From the NCBI GenBank assembly GCA_002869845.2, contig NEWS02000002.1, positions 1-64,000 on the forward strand: a DNA stretch of 64,000 nucleotides, given 5' to 3'. Under the pieces are notes generated by a model, which ran no database searches, had not been told where the DNA came from, and worked only from the letters and a program-made list of their open reading frames with translations. Below are positions 1-7,678 of this stretch, in pieces (positions within the stretch are counted from its first letter, which is position 1; each line of letters opens with the position of its first letter). Position numbers and translations under genes: made by a program. This stretch comes from Nitrospira sp. CG24B. Its GTDB lineage: Bacteria > Nitrospirota > Nitrospiria > Nitrospirales > Nitrospiraceae.

Positions 1-153
1 AAGGATCTGAATCTGTGTGGCCTGCACTCTGACGTCACGTAGAGTCTCACTCTTCAGCACCTGTACGACCTCAGTCACTCGCACCCGTTCCCCTTTCTTC
101 GGGTACCTGAGTACAAAACGAAGCTGGGGCTAGTTCTATAGCTAAGCCTGTAT

Positions 154-675
154 TTATTGGTAGGCTTTGACAATTTCATCGAGTGAAGCGGTTTCGTGGT
201 ACTCCCGGCGTTTTTTGAGGGCGGCGAAGTCATGCTCAATGGGGTTGAAGTCGGGTGAGTACGGCGGCAGGAAGAGCAGCGTGGCGCCGGTGGCTGCAAT
301 CAGCTGTGCCGTCTCTGGCGATTTGTGAAAGGTCGCATTATCCAGTATGACGAGGTGCTGGGCGTTGAGGCGCGGGCACAGCCGTGTCTGCAGCCAGGTA
401 TTGAAGACCACCGTATCGCACGTGCCCTCGAAGAGCAGCGGCTCTTCGAGTCGCCCTTCCATACGGGCCGCAATCAGCGAGGTCCGTGGCCGTCGATGCC
501 CGGAGACCAGACCGTCCACACGTTGGCCCTTCGGCGCGTACCCATACCGTCGCGCCGTCGAAGAGGCAAAGCCGCATTCGTCGATATGGACGGGCCGTTT
601 GCCGCGGCGAATGAACCGTTCTCGAAGACGCAGGAACCGTTTCCGTTGCTGAGGATCACGTTCTTGGTAGCCCAT
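154..675 (-). CDS. IS630 transposase, C-terminal DDE catalytic part (orfB)
   Basis: 173 aa from the ATG at 675, just after the A8 run; it may be made only as a frameshift fusion with the upstream ORF. It carries the DDE acidic residues in context: HIDECGF (first D), VILDNATFHK (second D) and SPDFNPIEHDFAALKK (catalytic E, with the typical IS630 spacing and PPYSPDFNPIE block). The catalytic core needed for strand cleavage and transfer at TA sites appears intact. It overlaps orfA by 20 nt. Confidence 0.85.
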   Translation of the reverse strand: MGYQERDPQQRKRFLRLRERFIRRGKRPVHIDECGFASSTARRYGYAPKGQRVDGLVSGHRRPRTSLIAARMEGRLEEPLLFEGTCDTVVFNTWLQTRLCPRLNAQHLVILDNATFHKSPETAQLIAATGATLLFLPPYSPDFNPIEHDFAALKKRREYHETASLDEIVKAYQ

Positions 676-982
676 TCTTTTTTTTATGGGTCACTGCCAG
701 TTTGTGGAGTGCGTTCCAGATGCAATGCCGGGACACCTGGAAATGCCGCGCCCGTTCCGTTTGTGTTCGATCGGGATGAGCCTCCACATGACGGCGCAAT
801 TGCTCCCAATCCAGCTTGTGAGAACGGCGAGGGCCGGGGCGCTTGTAGGCGACGCCGCCAGGCTTGAGCCAGCGGTACACGCTGGCCTCACCCACCTTGA
901 ACCGCCGAGCCGCTTCGGCCTTGCTGCCACCGCTACGCACAAAATCCACCACCCGTTGACGCAAGTCGACTGAGCATCTCAT
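656..982 (-). CDS. IS630 transposase, N-terminal HTH part (orfA)
   Basis: 108 aa. A homeodomain-like helix-turn-helix region (RQRVVDFVRSGGSKAEAARRFKVGEASVYRW) is followed by a second HTH-like segment, as in the N-terminal half of IS630 transposases, which bind the terminal repeats. It ends shortly after a run of eight A residues (minus strand, 685-678), in the sequence THKKKNGLPRT. The catalytic half follows in another frame (154-675). Going from this frame to that one needs a +1 shift, or an equivalent slippage, in the A run. IS630 elements commonly use such recoding, so this is probably one gene in two frames and not a broken one. Confidence 0.8.
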   Translation of the reverse strand: MRCSVDLRQRVVDFVRSGGSKAEAARRFKVGEASVYRWLKPGGVAYKRPGPRRSHKLDWEQLRRHVEAHPDRTQTERARHFQVSRHCIWNALHKLAVTHKKKNGLPRT

Positions 983-1099
983 GCCCCATGATCGCCCGAG
1001 GCGATCTTCATGTCTATCGGTAATTGTGGGCTTGGCTATAACTTAGCGGGCAGTGTTACTCACATTGTCATCTTACCCATAGAGAAGGAGGGAGGAAGA

Positions 1100-1504
1100 A
1101 TGCACAGACCAAACCTGCTTGTCACGTGCCTGCTAATTTTGAGCCTGTCGGGATGCTCCGTGTTAATGGTATCCAGCCGCGAGTCCAAACGAGGTGATAT
1201 CAATGTCATTCAAGTTGGCGTTCAACGATCCGTGGTGATCGCCACACTCGGCGAACCTGACAATTACTCTACTCCTGAAGGCGGGGGATACGATGACCGG
1301 TACAAGTTAGATCCTGATGCTCATCATTGGGCCGTTAAACTCCTCACGGGAATATTCTATCTGGCAGGTGATTTTTTTACGCTTTGTCTCACCGAAATTC
1401 TCTTTACCCCTCTTGAGATCGCTGCCAAAGACAGATTAGTCATCTACCATCTCACATACGGGGTTGATGGAAAGCTATCAACGATCGAGAAGATAAAACC
1501 GTGA
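1100..1504 (+). CDS. Small lipoprotein, function unknown
   Basis: 134 aa. I start it at the internal ATG at 1100 and not the ORF-track start at 1010, because 1100 follows a strong Shine-Dalgarno (GGAGGGAGGAAG) and opens directly with a signal peptide. The signal peptide ends in a lipobox (LSLSGCS), predicting a diacylglyceryl-modified Cys. The mature part has a stretch like SmpA/OmlA-type envelope lipoproteins (GVQRSVVIATLGEPD: a helix, then GxP) and a hydrophobic middle (LLTGIFYLAGDFFTLCLTEILF) that may lie in the membrane. It sits just outside the IS630 right end. Exact role unknown. Confidence 0.7.
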   Translation: MHRPNLLVTCLLILSLSGCSVLMVSSRESKRGDINVIQVGVQRSVVIATLGEPDNYSTPEGGGYDDRYKLDPDAHHWAVKLLTGIFYLAGDFFTLCLTEILFTPLEIAAKDRLVIYHLTYGVDGKLSTIEKIKP

Positions 1505-1610
1505 AGCAGCTGATTCCTGCCAGGATTCTGGATGCATAACTCCCCGGCTATTCCTATTGCAGCATGTGAGACCTACAACGATGTGATGCCCAAACGCCCT
1601 GACACACCAT

Positions 1611-1815
1611 GATTTATGGACATACAAAGAAGTGGGTACTCTTTTTCTCCCCATGCCTGATGGGCCGCCCGCAATGAAAGAAAATGGACCAGGCGTTCGA
1701 TGGGAAAGCCCGCCATCTGACCGACCAAAAGCTTTTACACCTCAGCTTGGTTAATCCCCAACTGAGCCGCCACTCCGACCTGTTTCCAATCTCAATCCTT
1801 GATGGGTGTCGGCAA
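1611..1815 (-). pseudogene. Degraded XRE/HigA-type antitoxin remnant
   Basis: No intact ORF, but one minus-strand frame reads IKD*DWKQVGVAAQLGINQAEV*KLLVG and continues QMAGFPIERLVHFLSL. This matches the core of HigA-like HTH antitoxins (tryptophan before the first helix, AAQLGIxQxEVSKLL, GxxxxFxxERLxxFL). Two in-frame stops (TGA where W is expected, TAA where S is expected) kill it, and the usual C-terminus diverges after LVHFL. No partner toxin is visible. The rest of 1505-1888 holds nothing else recognisable. Confidence 0.45.
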
Positions 1816-1888
1816 CGTAGCTGAGTGGTATTCTTGACTCTCTGCCAGGTGGGGCCTACACTTTGGGCCAAGTATTGAGAGGGCACAT

Positions 1889-2068
1889 ATGCCGACAGTG
1901 AAGAAACAAGCGTTGGAGATGATGAAGAAGTTGCCGGAGAAATCCACATGGGACGATATCATGTACGAGATTTACGTCCGGAAGAAGATTGAAAACGGTA
2001 TTCAGGCGGCGGATGAAGGGAAAGTGGTGCCGCATGGCGCTGTAAGAAAACGCTTCCTCAAGAAATGA
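1889..2068 (+). CDS. Antitoxin-like small protein (type II toxin-antitoxin)
   Basis: 59 aa, too short for the ORF track: MPTVKKQALEMMKKLPEKST, continuing WDDIMYEIYVRKKIENGIQA and ending AVRKRFLKK. It is highly charged and helical, of the type commonly encoded just upstream of ParE/RelE toxins. The stop overlaps the start region of a toxin-like frame (ATGA at 2065-2068), the usual arrangement for such pairs. No DNA-binding motif is obvious. The partner next door looks frameshifted, so this may be an orphan antitoxin. Confidence 0.6.
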   Translation: MPTVKKQALEMMKKLPEKSTWDDIMYEIYVRKKIENGIQAADEGKVVPHGAVRKRFLKK

Positions 2069-2345
2069 CTCGGACGAGCGGACTGAACACGCCGTTTCTG
2101 ATCTCGCGAATATCCAAGACTACATTGCCAGAGACTCTGCTGAGTATGCTGATGCCATCGTTGAGCGTCTCATCCTCTCGGTTGATCGGCTTGTCTCATT
2201 CCCTGAAAGTGGCCGACTTGTTCCTGAAGCCTTCGATCCAAAGATTCGTGAACTCCTTGTCCAAAGCTATCGAGTGATCTATCGGCTAAAGAGGTGTGGT
2301 GCTGTGCTCAGCAATCATCAAACATCCAAAGCTGGTCAGGATGCG
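2065..2345 (+). pseudogene. ParE/RelE-family toxin, frameshifted
   Basis: Frame +3 from about 2076 reads RTEHAVSDLANIQDYIARDS, then AEYADAIVERL, FPESGRLVPEAFDPKIREL and LVQSYRVIYRLKR: an almost complete ParE/RelE toxin (xWTExAxxDLxxIxxYI, GRxVPE, IRELxVxxYRVIYR). The only plausible start (ATG 2065, overlapping the antitoxin stop) is in another frame, so a small indel lies near 2070-2080. A second frame change near 2290 seems to restore a terminal strand (GVVLCSAIIKHPKLVRM). As written it cannot be translated as one protein. Sequencing error is the alternative explanation. Confidence 0.6.
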
Positions 2346-2664
2346 GGGTCCCTCGTCTCCAGGCCAGAAGCGCGGGCTCCTTCTTTCGTTTGGAGGAAGG
2401 CGGGCGCGATGCCAATAAGGCCTGTGCAGAGATCCATGGTCCGATCAGGTCGAAGTAGGCTAGATCTATTTCTCGAAGATTCACGCTCCATTCCGAACCA
2501 GACCTCTTCCTCGTTCCCGCTGGACAACCAAGGTACCGCAACTGAAAGAACCACTCCCCTGACAAGCTTGTCCCGACCCGGTGGACAACCGCGATAATCC
2601 CAGGCCGGTCACCGGCTGTTTGCCGGAGGTAGACCCCGAGGGCAATCTCTTCACGATCCATCAT
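2308..2664 (-). CDS. Hypothetical protein
   Basis: 118 aa, not recognised. The translation looks coding: alternating hydrophobic strands (RPGIIAVVHRVG, EWFFQLRYLGCP), a regular second half (SVNLREIDLAYFDLIGPW) and a basic linker before WRRGTPHPDQLWMFDDC. I see no signal peptide, TM segment or metal site. The 3' end overlaps the end of the toxin relic on the other strand. There is no good Shine-Dalgarno before the ATG. It is flanked by mobile and toxin-antitoxin debris, so it may be an accessory gene. Confidence 0.4.
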   Translation of the reverse strand: MMDREEIALGVYLRQTAGDRPGIIAVVHRVGTSLSGEWFFQLRYLGCPAGTRKRSGSEWSVNLREIDLAYFDLIGPWISAQALLASRPPSSKRKKEPALLAWRRGTPHPDQLWMFDDC

Positions 2665-2764
2665 GTATCCGATGGTTACACGAGTATTGACCGCAGGTCA
2701 AGGCAAACTTAGCGGCAGAAGCTGGATTCTTGACTCACGATCAGACGGGATCTAGGCTACTTGA

Positions 2765-3082
2765 GTGAAACAAGTCTTCGTCTCTCAAAACTTGATCGAG
2801 GTTGAGATGCGCAAGGAGCAGCTTGAGCAGGCCGGTATCCGGTGCATGATCAAGAACCAGCGTTCCTCGGGACTTGCCGGAGAGATCCCTTTTGTGGAGA
2901 TTTTCCCTGAGCTGTGGATACTCCAAGAGCAGGATTACGATCAGGCCCGTCAGCTACTTGAAGAAGAAACTGAGTTGCCGCCCATGAACCAAGACTTCTG
3001 GACATGCTCAGGATGCGGCGAGCGTCATGAAAGTCAGTTCGGCGTTTGCTGGAAGTGTGGACAGGACAAACCCTCGTTGTGA
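2765..3082 (+). CDS. DUF2007-type protein with C-terminal zinc ribbon
   Basis: 105 aa, GTG start. The N-terminal ~70 residues (MKQVFVSQNLIEVEMRKEQL, then EQAGIRCMIKNQ, ending ELWILQEQDYDQARQLLEE) match the DUF2007 'putative signal transducing protein' fold, a small ferredoxin-like alpha/beta domain. The C-terminus is a zinc ribbon, CSGCG...CWKCG (residues ~80-100). Probably a cytoplasmic adaptor; no substrate can be named. It converges on the adhesin-E-like gene, 24 nt away. Confidence 0.75.
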   Translation: MKQVFVSQNLIEVEMRKEQLEQAGIRCMIKNQRSSGLAGEIPFVEIFPELWILQEQDYDQARQLLEEETELPPMNQDFWTCSGCGERHESQFGVCWKCGQDKPSL

Positions 3083-3106
3083 TGTCCCTGCAATTTTCTT
3101 CCCCCT

Positions 3107-3535
3107 TCATCGCTTCTTCTTGCAGACGAATTTCCAGACCGATTGAGCGAGAGTCCCTTTGGGAATAGGTGCCCAGGCTGACTCGCCTGACTTCTGATAC
3201 ACCACGTCACCAGCTCCCATGTTCCCAGCGAAATGTTCCACTGCCAGCAGCCGAAAGCGCTGGTTCGAACAGTCGTGCTCTTCCTGGGCGCGCGAAGACA
3301 AGTATGTCTTGAACCATCGTGTCTGAGCGGTCCTCAGATCATCCAAGACCCACACGCTCACCCGCTCACCATTCCGGATGATGGTCTCGGAATCGACATA
3401 GATCTTTGCCTTGTTGTTTCCATCAACCAAAAACCATTCTGCAAAGACAGGAACCACGCCCAGCAATTGGAACGCAACCAGGAGCGAGCAAATCAGAGGA
3501 ACAGCGCGGAAGAGACAACCAGCGGACAATAGCAA
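3107..3535 (-). CDS. Surface-adhesin protein E-like exported protein
   Basis: About 142 aa if started at the TTG at 3535, which gives a sensible signal peptide (LLLSAGCLFRAVPLICSLLV, cleavage after PVFA). The track ORF runs back to 3793, but that 5' part does not look coding. The mature protein (EWFLVDGNNKAKIYVDSETI, WVLDDLRTAQ, EEHDCSNQRFRLL, AGDVVYQKSGESAWAPIPKGTLAQSVWKFVC) has the Adhesin_E layout of short beta strands with conserved Cys near the middle and end. Periplasmic or surface location is inferred; the binding target is unknown. Start uncertain. Confidence 0.65.
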   Translation of the reverse strand: MLLSAGCLFRAVPLICSLLVAFQLLGVVPVFAEWFLVDGNNKAKIYVDSETIIRNGERVSVWVLDDLRTAQTRWFKTYLSSRAQEEHDCSNQRFRLLAVEHFAGNMGAGDVVYQKSGESAWAPIPKGTLAQSVWKFVCKKKR

Positions 3536-3808
3536 TCCGTCACGAAAAAGGAGCTTGTCGAGAGTAGGAGACCATGGCTTAGCTCCTCTGGTCCCTTTGC
3601 ACCTTCGGCCGAACCTCATACACGACTGCCTTCCATCGCCGAGACTTTGGCCAACTGGTTGGAGGATAGTCACAACTCCTTGTCGACATAAAAGCCGTGA
3701 CGCCACGCATGGGCCGGTAAATGGCTGAAGCTCAAAAGCTTCTTGTTTGGGGCTTGGCACTGGCACGCATACCGCGCAGAACACTCGGACCATAGGCGGT
3801 CGATCGAT

Positions 3809-4057
3809 TTAGGGTTTCTGGCCGTTTTCCTCCACCCTTTTTAAGCAATCGTTAAACGCCCCTCGCCGTTGGACAAACGACCAGAAGAGTTTGTACCGAT
3901 TGAGCATTTCCAACTGCTCCACGTATTCGTTACATTGCTTCTCCTTCGAGGGTTCTATCTTGTCCGGAGGCGCAGTAATCACCCATGCTCCTCCGACCAG
4001 GGACAAAATACCCAGAACCACGCTCCCGACGAGCACAAGTCCTTTCTTGACGTCCAT
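3809..4057 (-). CDS. Small membrane-anchored protein, unknown
   Basis: 82 aa from the ATG at 4057, chosen over the track start at 4087 because AAGGA lies just upstream. One N-terminal TM helix (GLVLVGSVVLGILSLVGGAWVI) is followed by a polar ~55-residue tail with two cysteines (KQCNEYVEQLEMLNRYKLFW ... FNDCLKRVEEN) that could form a disulfide in the periplasm. Same strand as the adhesin-E-like gene, possibly co-transcribed upstream of it. No family recognised. Confidence 0.55.
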   Translation of the reverse strand: MDVKKGLVLVGSVVLGILSLVGGAWVITAPPDKIEPSKEKQCNEYVEQLEMLNRYKLFWSFVQRRGAFNDCLKRVEENGQKP

Positions 4058-4132
4058 AAATCCTTCTTTCGCTATGTTGAAGCTCAAAGAACCCGCTGAG
4101 TCTTTTCCGCCTGATCCTTACCCGTTGATCAT

Positions 4133-4221
4133 GGTGCCGGAGACCGGGATCGAACCGGTACGGGCCTTTTGAGCCCGAGGGATTTTAAGTCCCTTGCGTC
4201 TGCCTATTCCGCCACTCCGGC
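4133..4221 (-). tRNA. tRNA-Leu(UAA)
   Basis: 89 nt including an encoded CCA. Acceptor GCCGGAG pairs with CTCCGGC. The anticodon stem AGGGA/TCCCT closes the loop CTTAAAA (anticodon TAA). A long variable arm, typical of class II tRNA-Leu, precedes the T-arm CCGGTTCGATCCCGG. All arms are intact. Confidence 0.95.
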
Positions 4222-4489
4222 GCGAGGCGGATTTTAACATAGCGACGCTGGTCTACCGCCACTTTTCTCGTGGCCCCGTACCTACCCATTTACTATACCC
4301 AAACATCGTGTGCGACAAACCGCATCTGTCACGGGATCGCATACCCGGCGATCGCCTAAGCAAGACTCCAGAAAAACTTTAGAGAATCCATCCTCGCCTT
4401 GCGCTATCATGTAAAGTGCGGGAATTTGTAACGATACGGTCGAGAGGGGTGGCGCACTGCAAACCAAGGCTTCACGATTTCTGGTCGCT

Positions 4490-5062
4490 GTGTTCCTGCT
4501 CATAACGGCAATGCCGGGTGAAGCGGTGAGCCAAGAGGCGGTGCTCGACATTCTTCCGCTCCGTCCTTTCAGTTTCGACGCAGCCTTCAACCAACAAAAC
4601 TTTGGACCCAAAAGCAGACTTATCTCCGTTAAAGGCGGATTCACCGCGCTTCGCTATGGCCCCCTTGAAGTGAGAGGGATCTACCAGTATTTCAGTCTTC
4701 ATAATCCTATTATAACTACTGACCAACATCTTCTTTATGCGAACCCACGTTGGAATAATTTCATCGACGTGTTGGATTTTCCAAGCAGCAAACCCATCAG
4801 TCGCATCCTGCGACATGTGCTCTTCGGTCCGCTGGAGCATCGGGCAGTACCTTATGTCGGCGCAATGCTGGGAGGTACCTTACCAGGGCGAGGCGACCTT
4901 TCACCGGGCTACCTGTATGGAGGACAGATCGGTGTACGATTTCCTGTCGCTCAGGGATTTTCAGTCGATATGGGACTGCAGTACATGCGATTCGAGATCG
5001 ATGCCCAGAGCAGGTCCGACTTGGCAAAACAATGGCTCTTCACCATCGGCCTTCGGTTTTAA
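4490..5062 (+). CDS. Exported, outer-membrane beta-barrel-like protein
   Basis: 190 aa from a GTG; the hydrophobic signal-like stretch extends upstream in frame (LVAVFLLITAMPGEAVSQEA), so the true start may be an earlier non-ATG codon around 4457. The body has amphipathic strands with aromatic caps (SRLISVKGGFTALRYGPLEVRGIYQYFSL ... LYGGQIGVRFPVAQGFSVDMGLQYMRFEI) and ends LFTIGLRF, a terminal aromatic as in outer-membrane barrels. Function unknown. The next gene starts 44 nt downstream on the same strand. Confidence 0.6.
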   Translation: MFLLITAMPGEAVSQEAVLDILPLRPFSFDAAFNQQNFGPKSRLISVKGGFTALRYGPLEVRGIYQYFSLHNPIITTDQHLLYANPRWNNFIDVLDFPSSKPISRILRHVLFGPLEHRAVPYVGAMLGGTLPGRGDLSPGYLYGGQIGVRFPVAQGFSVDMGLQYMRFEIDAQSRSDLAKQWLFTIGLRF

Positions 5063-5106
5063 GCCGATGGGGCTGACGAGCTGTCGAGACATGGGGGATA
5101 TGAATC

Positions 5107-6135
5107 GTGCGCGTGTGTGCCGTTAAAAGATTCCATGGCTCGCTTCTCCTGGCGGGACTCTGCATTCTTCTGCAAGGATGCGGTCTTGTCTATGACGCTG
5201 TCGATCTCATGCACCCGCTGAGTCGCGATGAACTGTCCGCGATTTGTGAGCACGGACGGCTACGCGTCGGCATTTCGGTAGAACCATTTCGTCCGTTTGT
5301 GTTTCCCGCGGTCTACACGAATGAGGGTATCCGCGTCACAGGTCTGGACATCGAACTGATCCGAGAGGTGGCCAATGCGCTCACCGCTCATTGCGGCGGA
5401 CCAACTCCCATCGTACCGACCTTACATGTCACTCGATTTCCTGATCTGTTCATCAAACTGAACGAGGGGCAGCTTGATCTCTTTGTCTCGTCCGTGAGCG
5501 GGACTCTTCCCGGTACAAGGCCGGCCGGCCTCTGGTTTTCGGCTCCGTACCTGCGCGACGACGGAATCGCCGCCATTATCCGAAAGCCAGAGGTGGCAGA
5601 GCGTGTACGGACGCAATTTGGAAAGCAGAACGGGAATCGGGATACGCTCGCAGCCGTCCAGGAAGGCTTTGCCGGCTTAACCGTCGCCGTTCAGAAGGGA
5701 CGATCCTCTCACCAGTATGCCAAAGCCAATCTCAAACGGGTTCGCATGGTCATCTGCGATTCGCTTCCCGCCTCCATTGAATCGAAGGATCTGAATATCG
5801 ATGTCATCCTGACCAACCATTCCATCCTCGAGTATGTGACGAAACGGGTCTGGCAAGAGTGGCACCCACTCACGCAACCGGACGGGTCGCCTCTCCTCCT
5901 CACACGTGAGGATCTCTCCATCGTGACCAGCGAAGAGCATCGACAGTTACAATGGTTCTTAAACAATCTGCTCTTTCGCTTGGAGGAATCAGGACGATTG
6001 AAACAGATGAGAACGCGCTGGATCGAAGGGGAGTATGCCCCTACTCGGCGAGCGACGGCAGAAGGGCTGCCGCTTGAGGTGACGCAAGTTCCTGACCATT
6101 ATGACCAAGGACAGTGCCGTCTTGCTGAAAAATGA
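5107..6135 (+). CDS. Periplasmic solute-binding family 3 lipoprotein
   Basis: 342 aa, GTG start. Signal peptide with lipobox (LLLAGLCILLQGCG). The mature part follows the SBP_bac_3 pattern: GRLRVGISVEPFRPFVF near residue 52, GLDIELIREVANAL, LFIKLNEGQLDLFVSSVSGT, FSAPYLRDDGIAAII, then LTVAVQKGRSSHQYAK in lobe 2 and a closing helix LLFRLEESGRLKQMRTRWI. Such proteins bind amino acids or small polar ligands. No ABC permease or sensor kinase is adjacent, so it may feed a distant transporter or act as a sensor. The next gene starts 22 nt downstream. Confidence 0.8.
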   Translation: MRVCAVKRFHGSLLLAGLCILLQGCGLVYDAVDLMHPLSRDELSAICEHGRLRVGISVEPFRPFVFPAVYTNEGIRVTGLDIELIREVANALTAHCGGPTPIVPTLHVTRFPDLFIKLNEGQLDLFVSSVSGTLPGTRPAGLWFSAPYLRDDGIAAIIRKPEVAERVRTQFGKQNGNRDTLAAVQEGFAGLTVAVQKGRSSHQYAKANLKRVRMVICDSLPASIESKDLNIDVILTNHSILEYVTKRVWQEWHPLTQPDGSPLLLTREDLSIVTSEEHRQLQWFLNNLLFRLEESGRLKQMRTRWIEGEYAPTRRATAEGLPLEVTQVPDHYDQGQCRLAEK

Positions 6136-6157
6136 TGAAGAAGCGGAGGGAATACTG

Positions 6158-6901
6158 ATGCGTCTCCTAAAAATCTTTCTACCTCTTGGCTTGGTCTTGG
6201 TTCTTCTCTGTCCCCAAAGTGGCTGGTCACAAACTTCCCAGAAGGAGGCCGAACAAACGGCAGCGCTCTTAGCGACCCTCCTCAATGCAGGGCGTGTCGT
6301 CATTGAGCGGAACCAACCGCTGATCAACGATTCAGGGAGAGGCGAGAAGGGATTCACACCTGAGGTGTTTGAACGGCTCATCCTCGATGAATTTCTCCAG
6401 CAAACACAGATCGACCTGACACATGCGTCCTCCGCTATGCCCTCGCAGGCGAAAGACTTGTTGAGTCTGCTGCTCATCACAAGCAAAGAAGTGGTGGCGG
6501 ACGCCCAGTTCGTGATTAATCAGCGCGGGATCGGCTATAAGAACTTTATCCCGGCCACATTCGGAAGCCAAGCCGCGCGGAAATTCTCGAAGCGGTCGAA
6601 GGTCACGATGAAACAAACCGCTCTCGAACCGAGGAATTTGCAGAACGCTCCGGATGAGTATGAGGAGATGGTCTTGAAACGACTTGCGAGCCAACCGTCC
6701 TCGACCACGCCGATTATAGAGTGGCTTGGCGGTGGACAGTTACTCAGAGCTGTGGTGCCAATTTATTATTCAGAGGATTGTCTTGTCTGCCATGGAAACC
6801 CTAAGGGAATCCTTGATATGTCAGGCTATCCACGAGAAGGTGCTCAGGCAGGCAAACTGGCCGGGGCCATCAGTATTCAGATTCCCTCGGACCATCGGTA
6901 G
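6158..6901 (+). CDS. Tll0287-like (DUF3365) haem-binding periplasmic protein
   Basis: 247 aa. I use the ATG at 6158, which has GGAGGG upstream and starts the signal peptide (MRLLKIFLPLGLVLVLLCPQSGWSQ); the track start at 6101 lies inside the previous gene. The C-terminal part has YYSEDCLVCHGNPKG, a CxxCH c-type haem site, in the usual Tll0287/DUF3365 position after a PxxYF-like strand (VVPIYY). These domains act as periplasmic haem-based redox or gas sensors, often fused to kinases; here it is free-standing. Likely co-transcribed with the solute-binding lipoprotein. Confidence 0.75.
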   Translation: MRLLKIFLPLGLVLVLLCPQSGWSQTSQKEAEQTAALLATLLNAGRVVIERNQPLINDSGRGEKGFTPEVFERLILDEFLQQTQIDLTHASSAMPSQAKDLLSLLLITSKEVVADAQFVINQRGIGYKNFIPATFGSQAARKFSKRSKVTMKQTALEPRNLQNAPDEYEEMVLKRLASQPSSTTPIIEWLGGGQLLRAVVPIYYSEDCLVCHGNPKGILDMSGYPREGAQAGKLAGAISIQIPSDHR

Positions 6902-6965
6902 CAGTCAGCCCGTGCCGACGGAGGAGAGCGACGGGGTGATCCGCTACCGATGATCGTCGAGAAGC

Positions 6966-7235
6966 TTAGTTCAAGACCGCAGTCAATTGCGGCCGCGACT
7001 CTTCAGCACTCTTCGCTTTTGCCGATTTACGGTCCAGCACTTCTTCCACCCCAGACTTGACGGCCCGACCCCATCGGCTGGTCTGCACCTGCGCCTTGCG
7101 GGCATACCGGCCAATGCTTCGACGAGTTTCCACACCGGTCTGTGGAGCAAAGAGGAGCCCGAGTCCTGCTCCAATGACCGCCCCACCGGCGATGAATGCT
7201 GCTGCCTTGGCGACCTGATTCCCCTGCTCCGACAT
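6966..7235 (-). CDS. YtxH-domain protein
   Basis: 89 aa from the ATG at 7235, which follows GAGGAGG at good spacing. The N-terminal glycine-rich membrane segment (AAAFIAGGAVIGAGLGLLFAPQTG) is followed by a basic helical tail (RRSIGRYARKAQVQTSRWGRAVKSGVEEVL), the YtxH/gas-vesicle-protein pattern. Probably an inner-membrane-associated stress protein. Monocistronic; it converges on the Tll0287-like gene. Confidence 0.8.
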   Translation of the reverse strand: MSEQGNQVAKAAAFIAGGAVIGAGLGLLFAPQTGVETRRSIGRYARKAQVQTSRWGRAVKSGVEEVLDRKSAKAKSAEESRPQLTAVLN

Positions 7236-7678
7236 GGTGAACCTCCTCATGATGGTAAATGAGCCGGAAGATCGTTTCTGAACGCTTCCTATGCCAAGAT
7301 CATTCAGCATGCTCTGTGCCAGGATCTGAGTCTGCGCAAAAGAAGCGATTCTCGTGAAAAATCAGAGGGGGCGCTTTTTGTCCATGAGGAGTGACTAATT
7401 TTTGGTCTCTTTTTGTCGACAGACCAAGGTACAGTCGTTTCAGAAAACCAACACTTTCTCTTCATGTATCTTTGTCAGTCGGCCATGGAGGCCAATTTGC
7501 CAAGGTCAAGTCTTAGCACCTTCTAATCTTTTGCGTGCTTGCATTGATACGTAAGCCCCCGTATTATCCAGCGGCAAGTTTTGCCGTGCCCGCAACTGAT
7601 GTGGAAGATGATTCAGTATTTGTGCGCCTCTCGATCTAACAACGCTGTCTCACAAAGGACTGCTTTGGAAGCCGATTC
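7236..7678. other. Intergenic region between the YtxH gene and lgt
   Basis: About 440 nt without a supported gene. It holds the divergent upstream regions of the YtxH gene and lgt. A short hairpin CGGCAAG-TTTTG-CCG lies near 7570-7586. I could not fix a promoter with confidence. Confidence 0.5.

Larger units (their letters stand above)
137..1040 (-). mobile_element. IS630-family insertion sequence, apparently complete
   Basis: About 0.9 kb bounded by imperfect terminal inverted repeats: TATAGCTAAGCC at 137-148 and GGCTTGGCTATA at 1029-1040 (reverse complement TATAGCCAAGCC). Both ends finish in TA, the target dinucleotide duplicated by IS630/Tc1-mariner elements. Inside are two overlapping minus-strand ORFs for an N-terminal HTH part and a C-terminal DDE part of one transposase. 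With matched ends and both ORFs present, the copy could be active if the frameshift works. Positions 1-136 left of it hold no gene I can support. Confidence 0.8.

Noticed and set aside
1614-1949. 111-aa minus ORF in the track
   Set aside because: It is a shadow frame of the XRE antitoxin remnant; the real homology is in another frame with two stops.
2274-2597. 107-aa plus ORF beginning MIYRLKRCG
   Set aside because: Its first residues are the end of the ParE/RelE toxin relic; after a probable frameshift the rest is non-coding on this strand.
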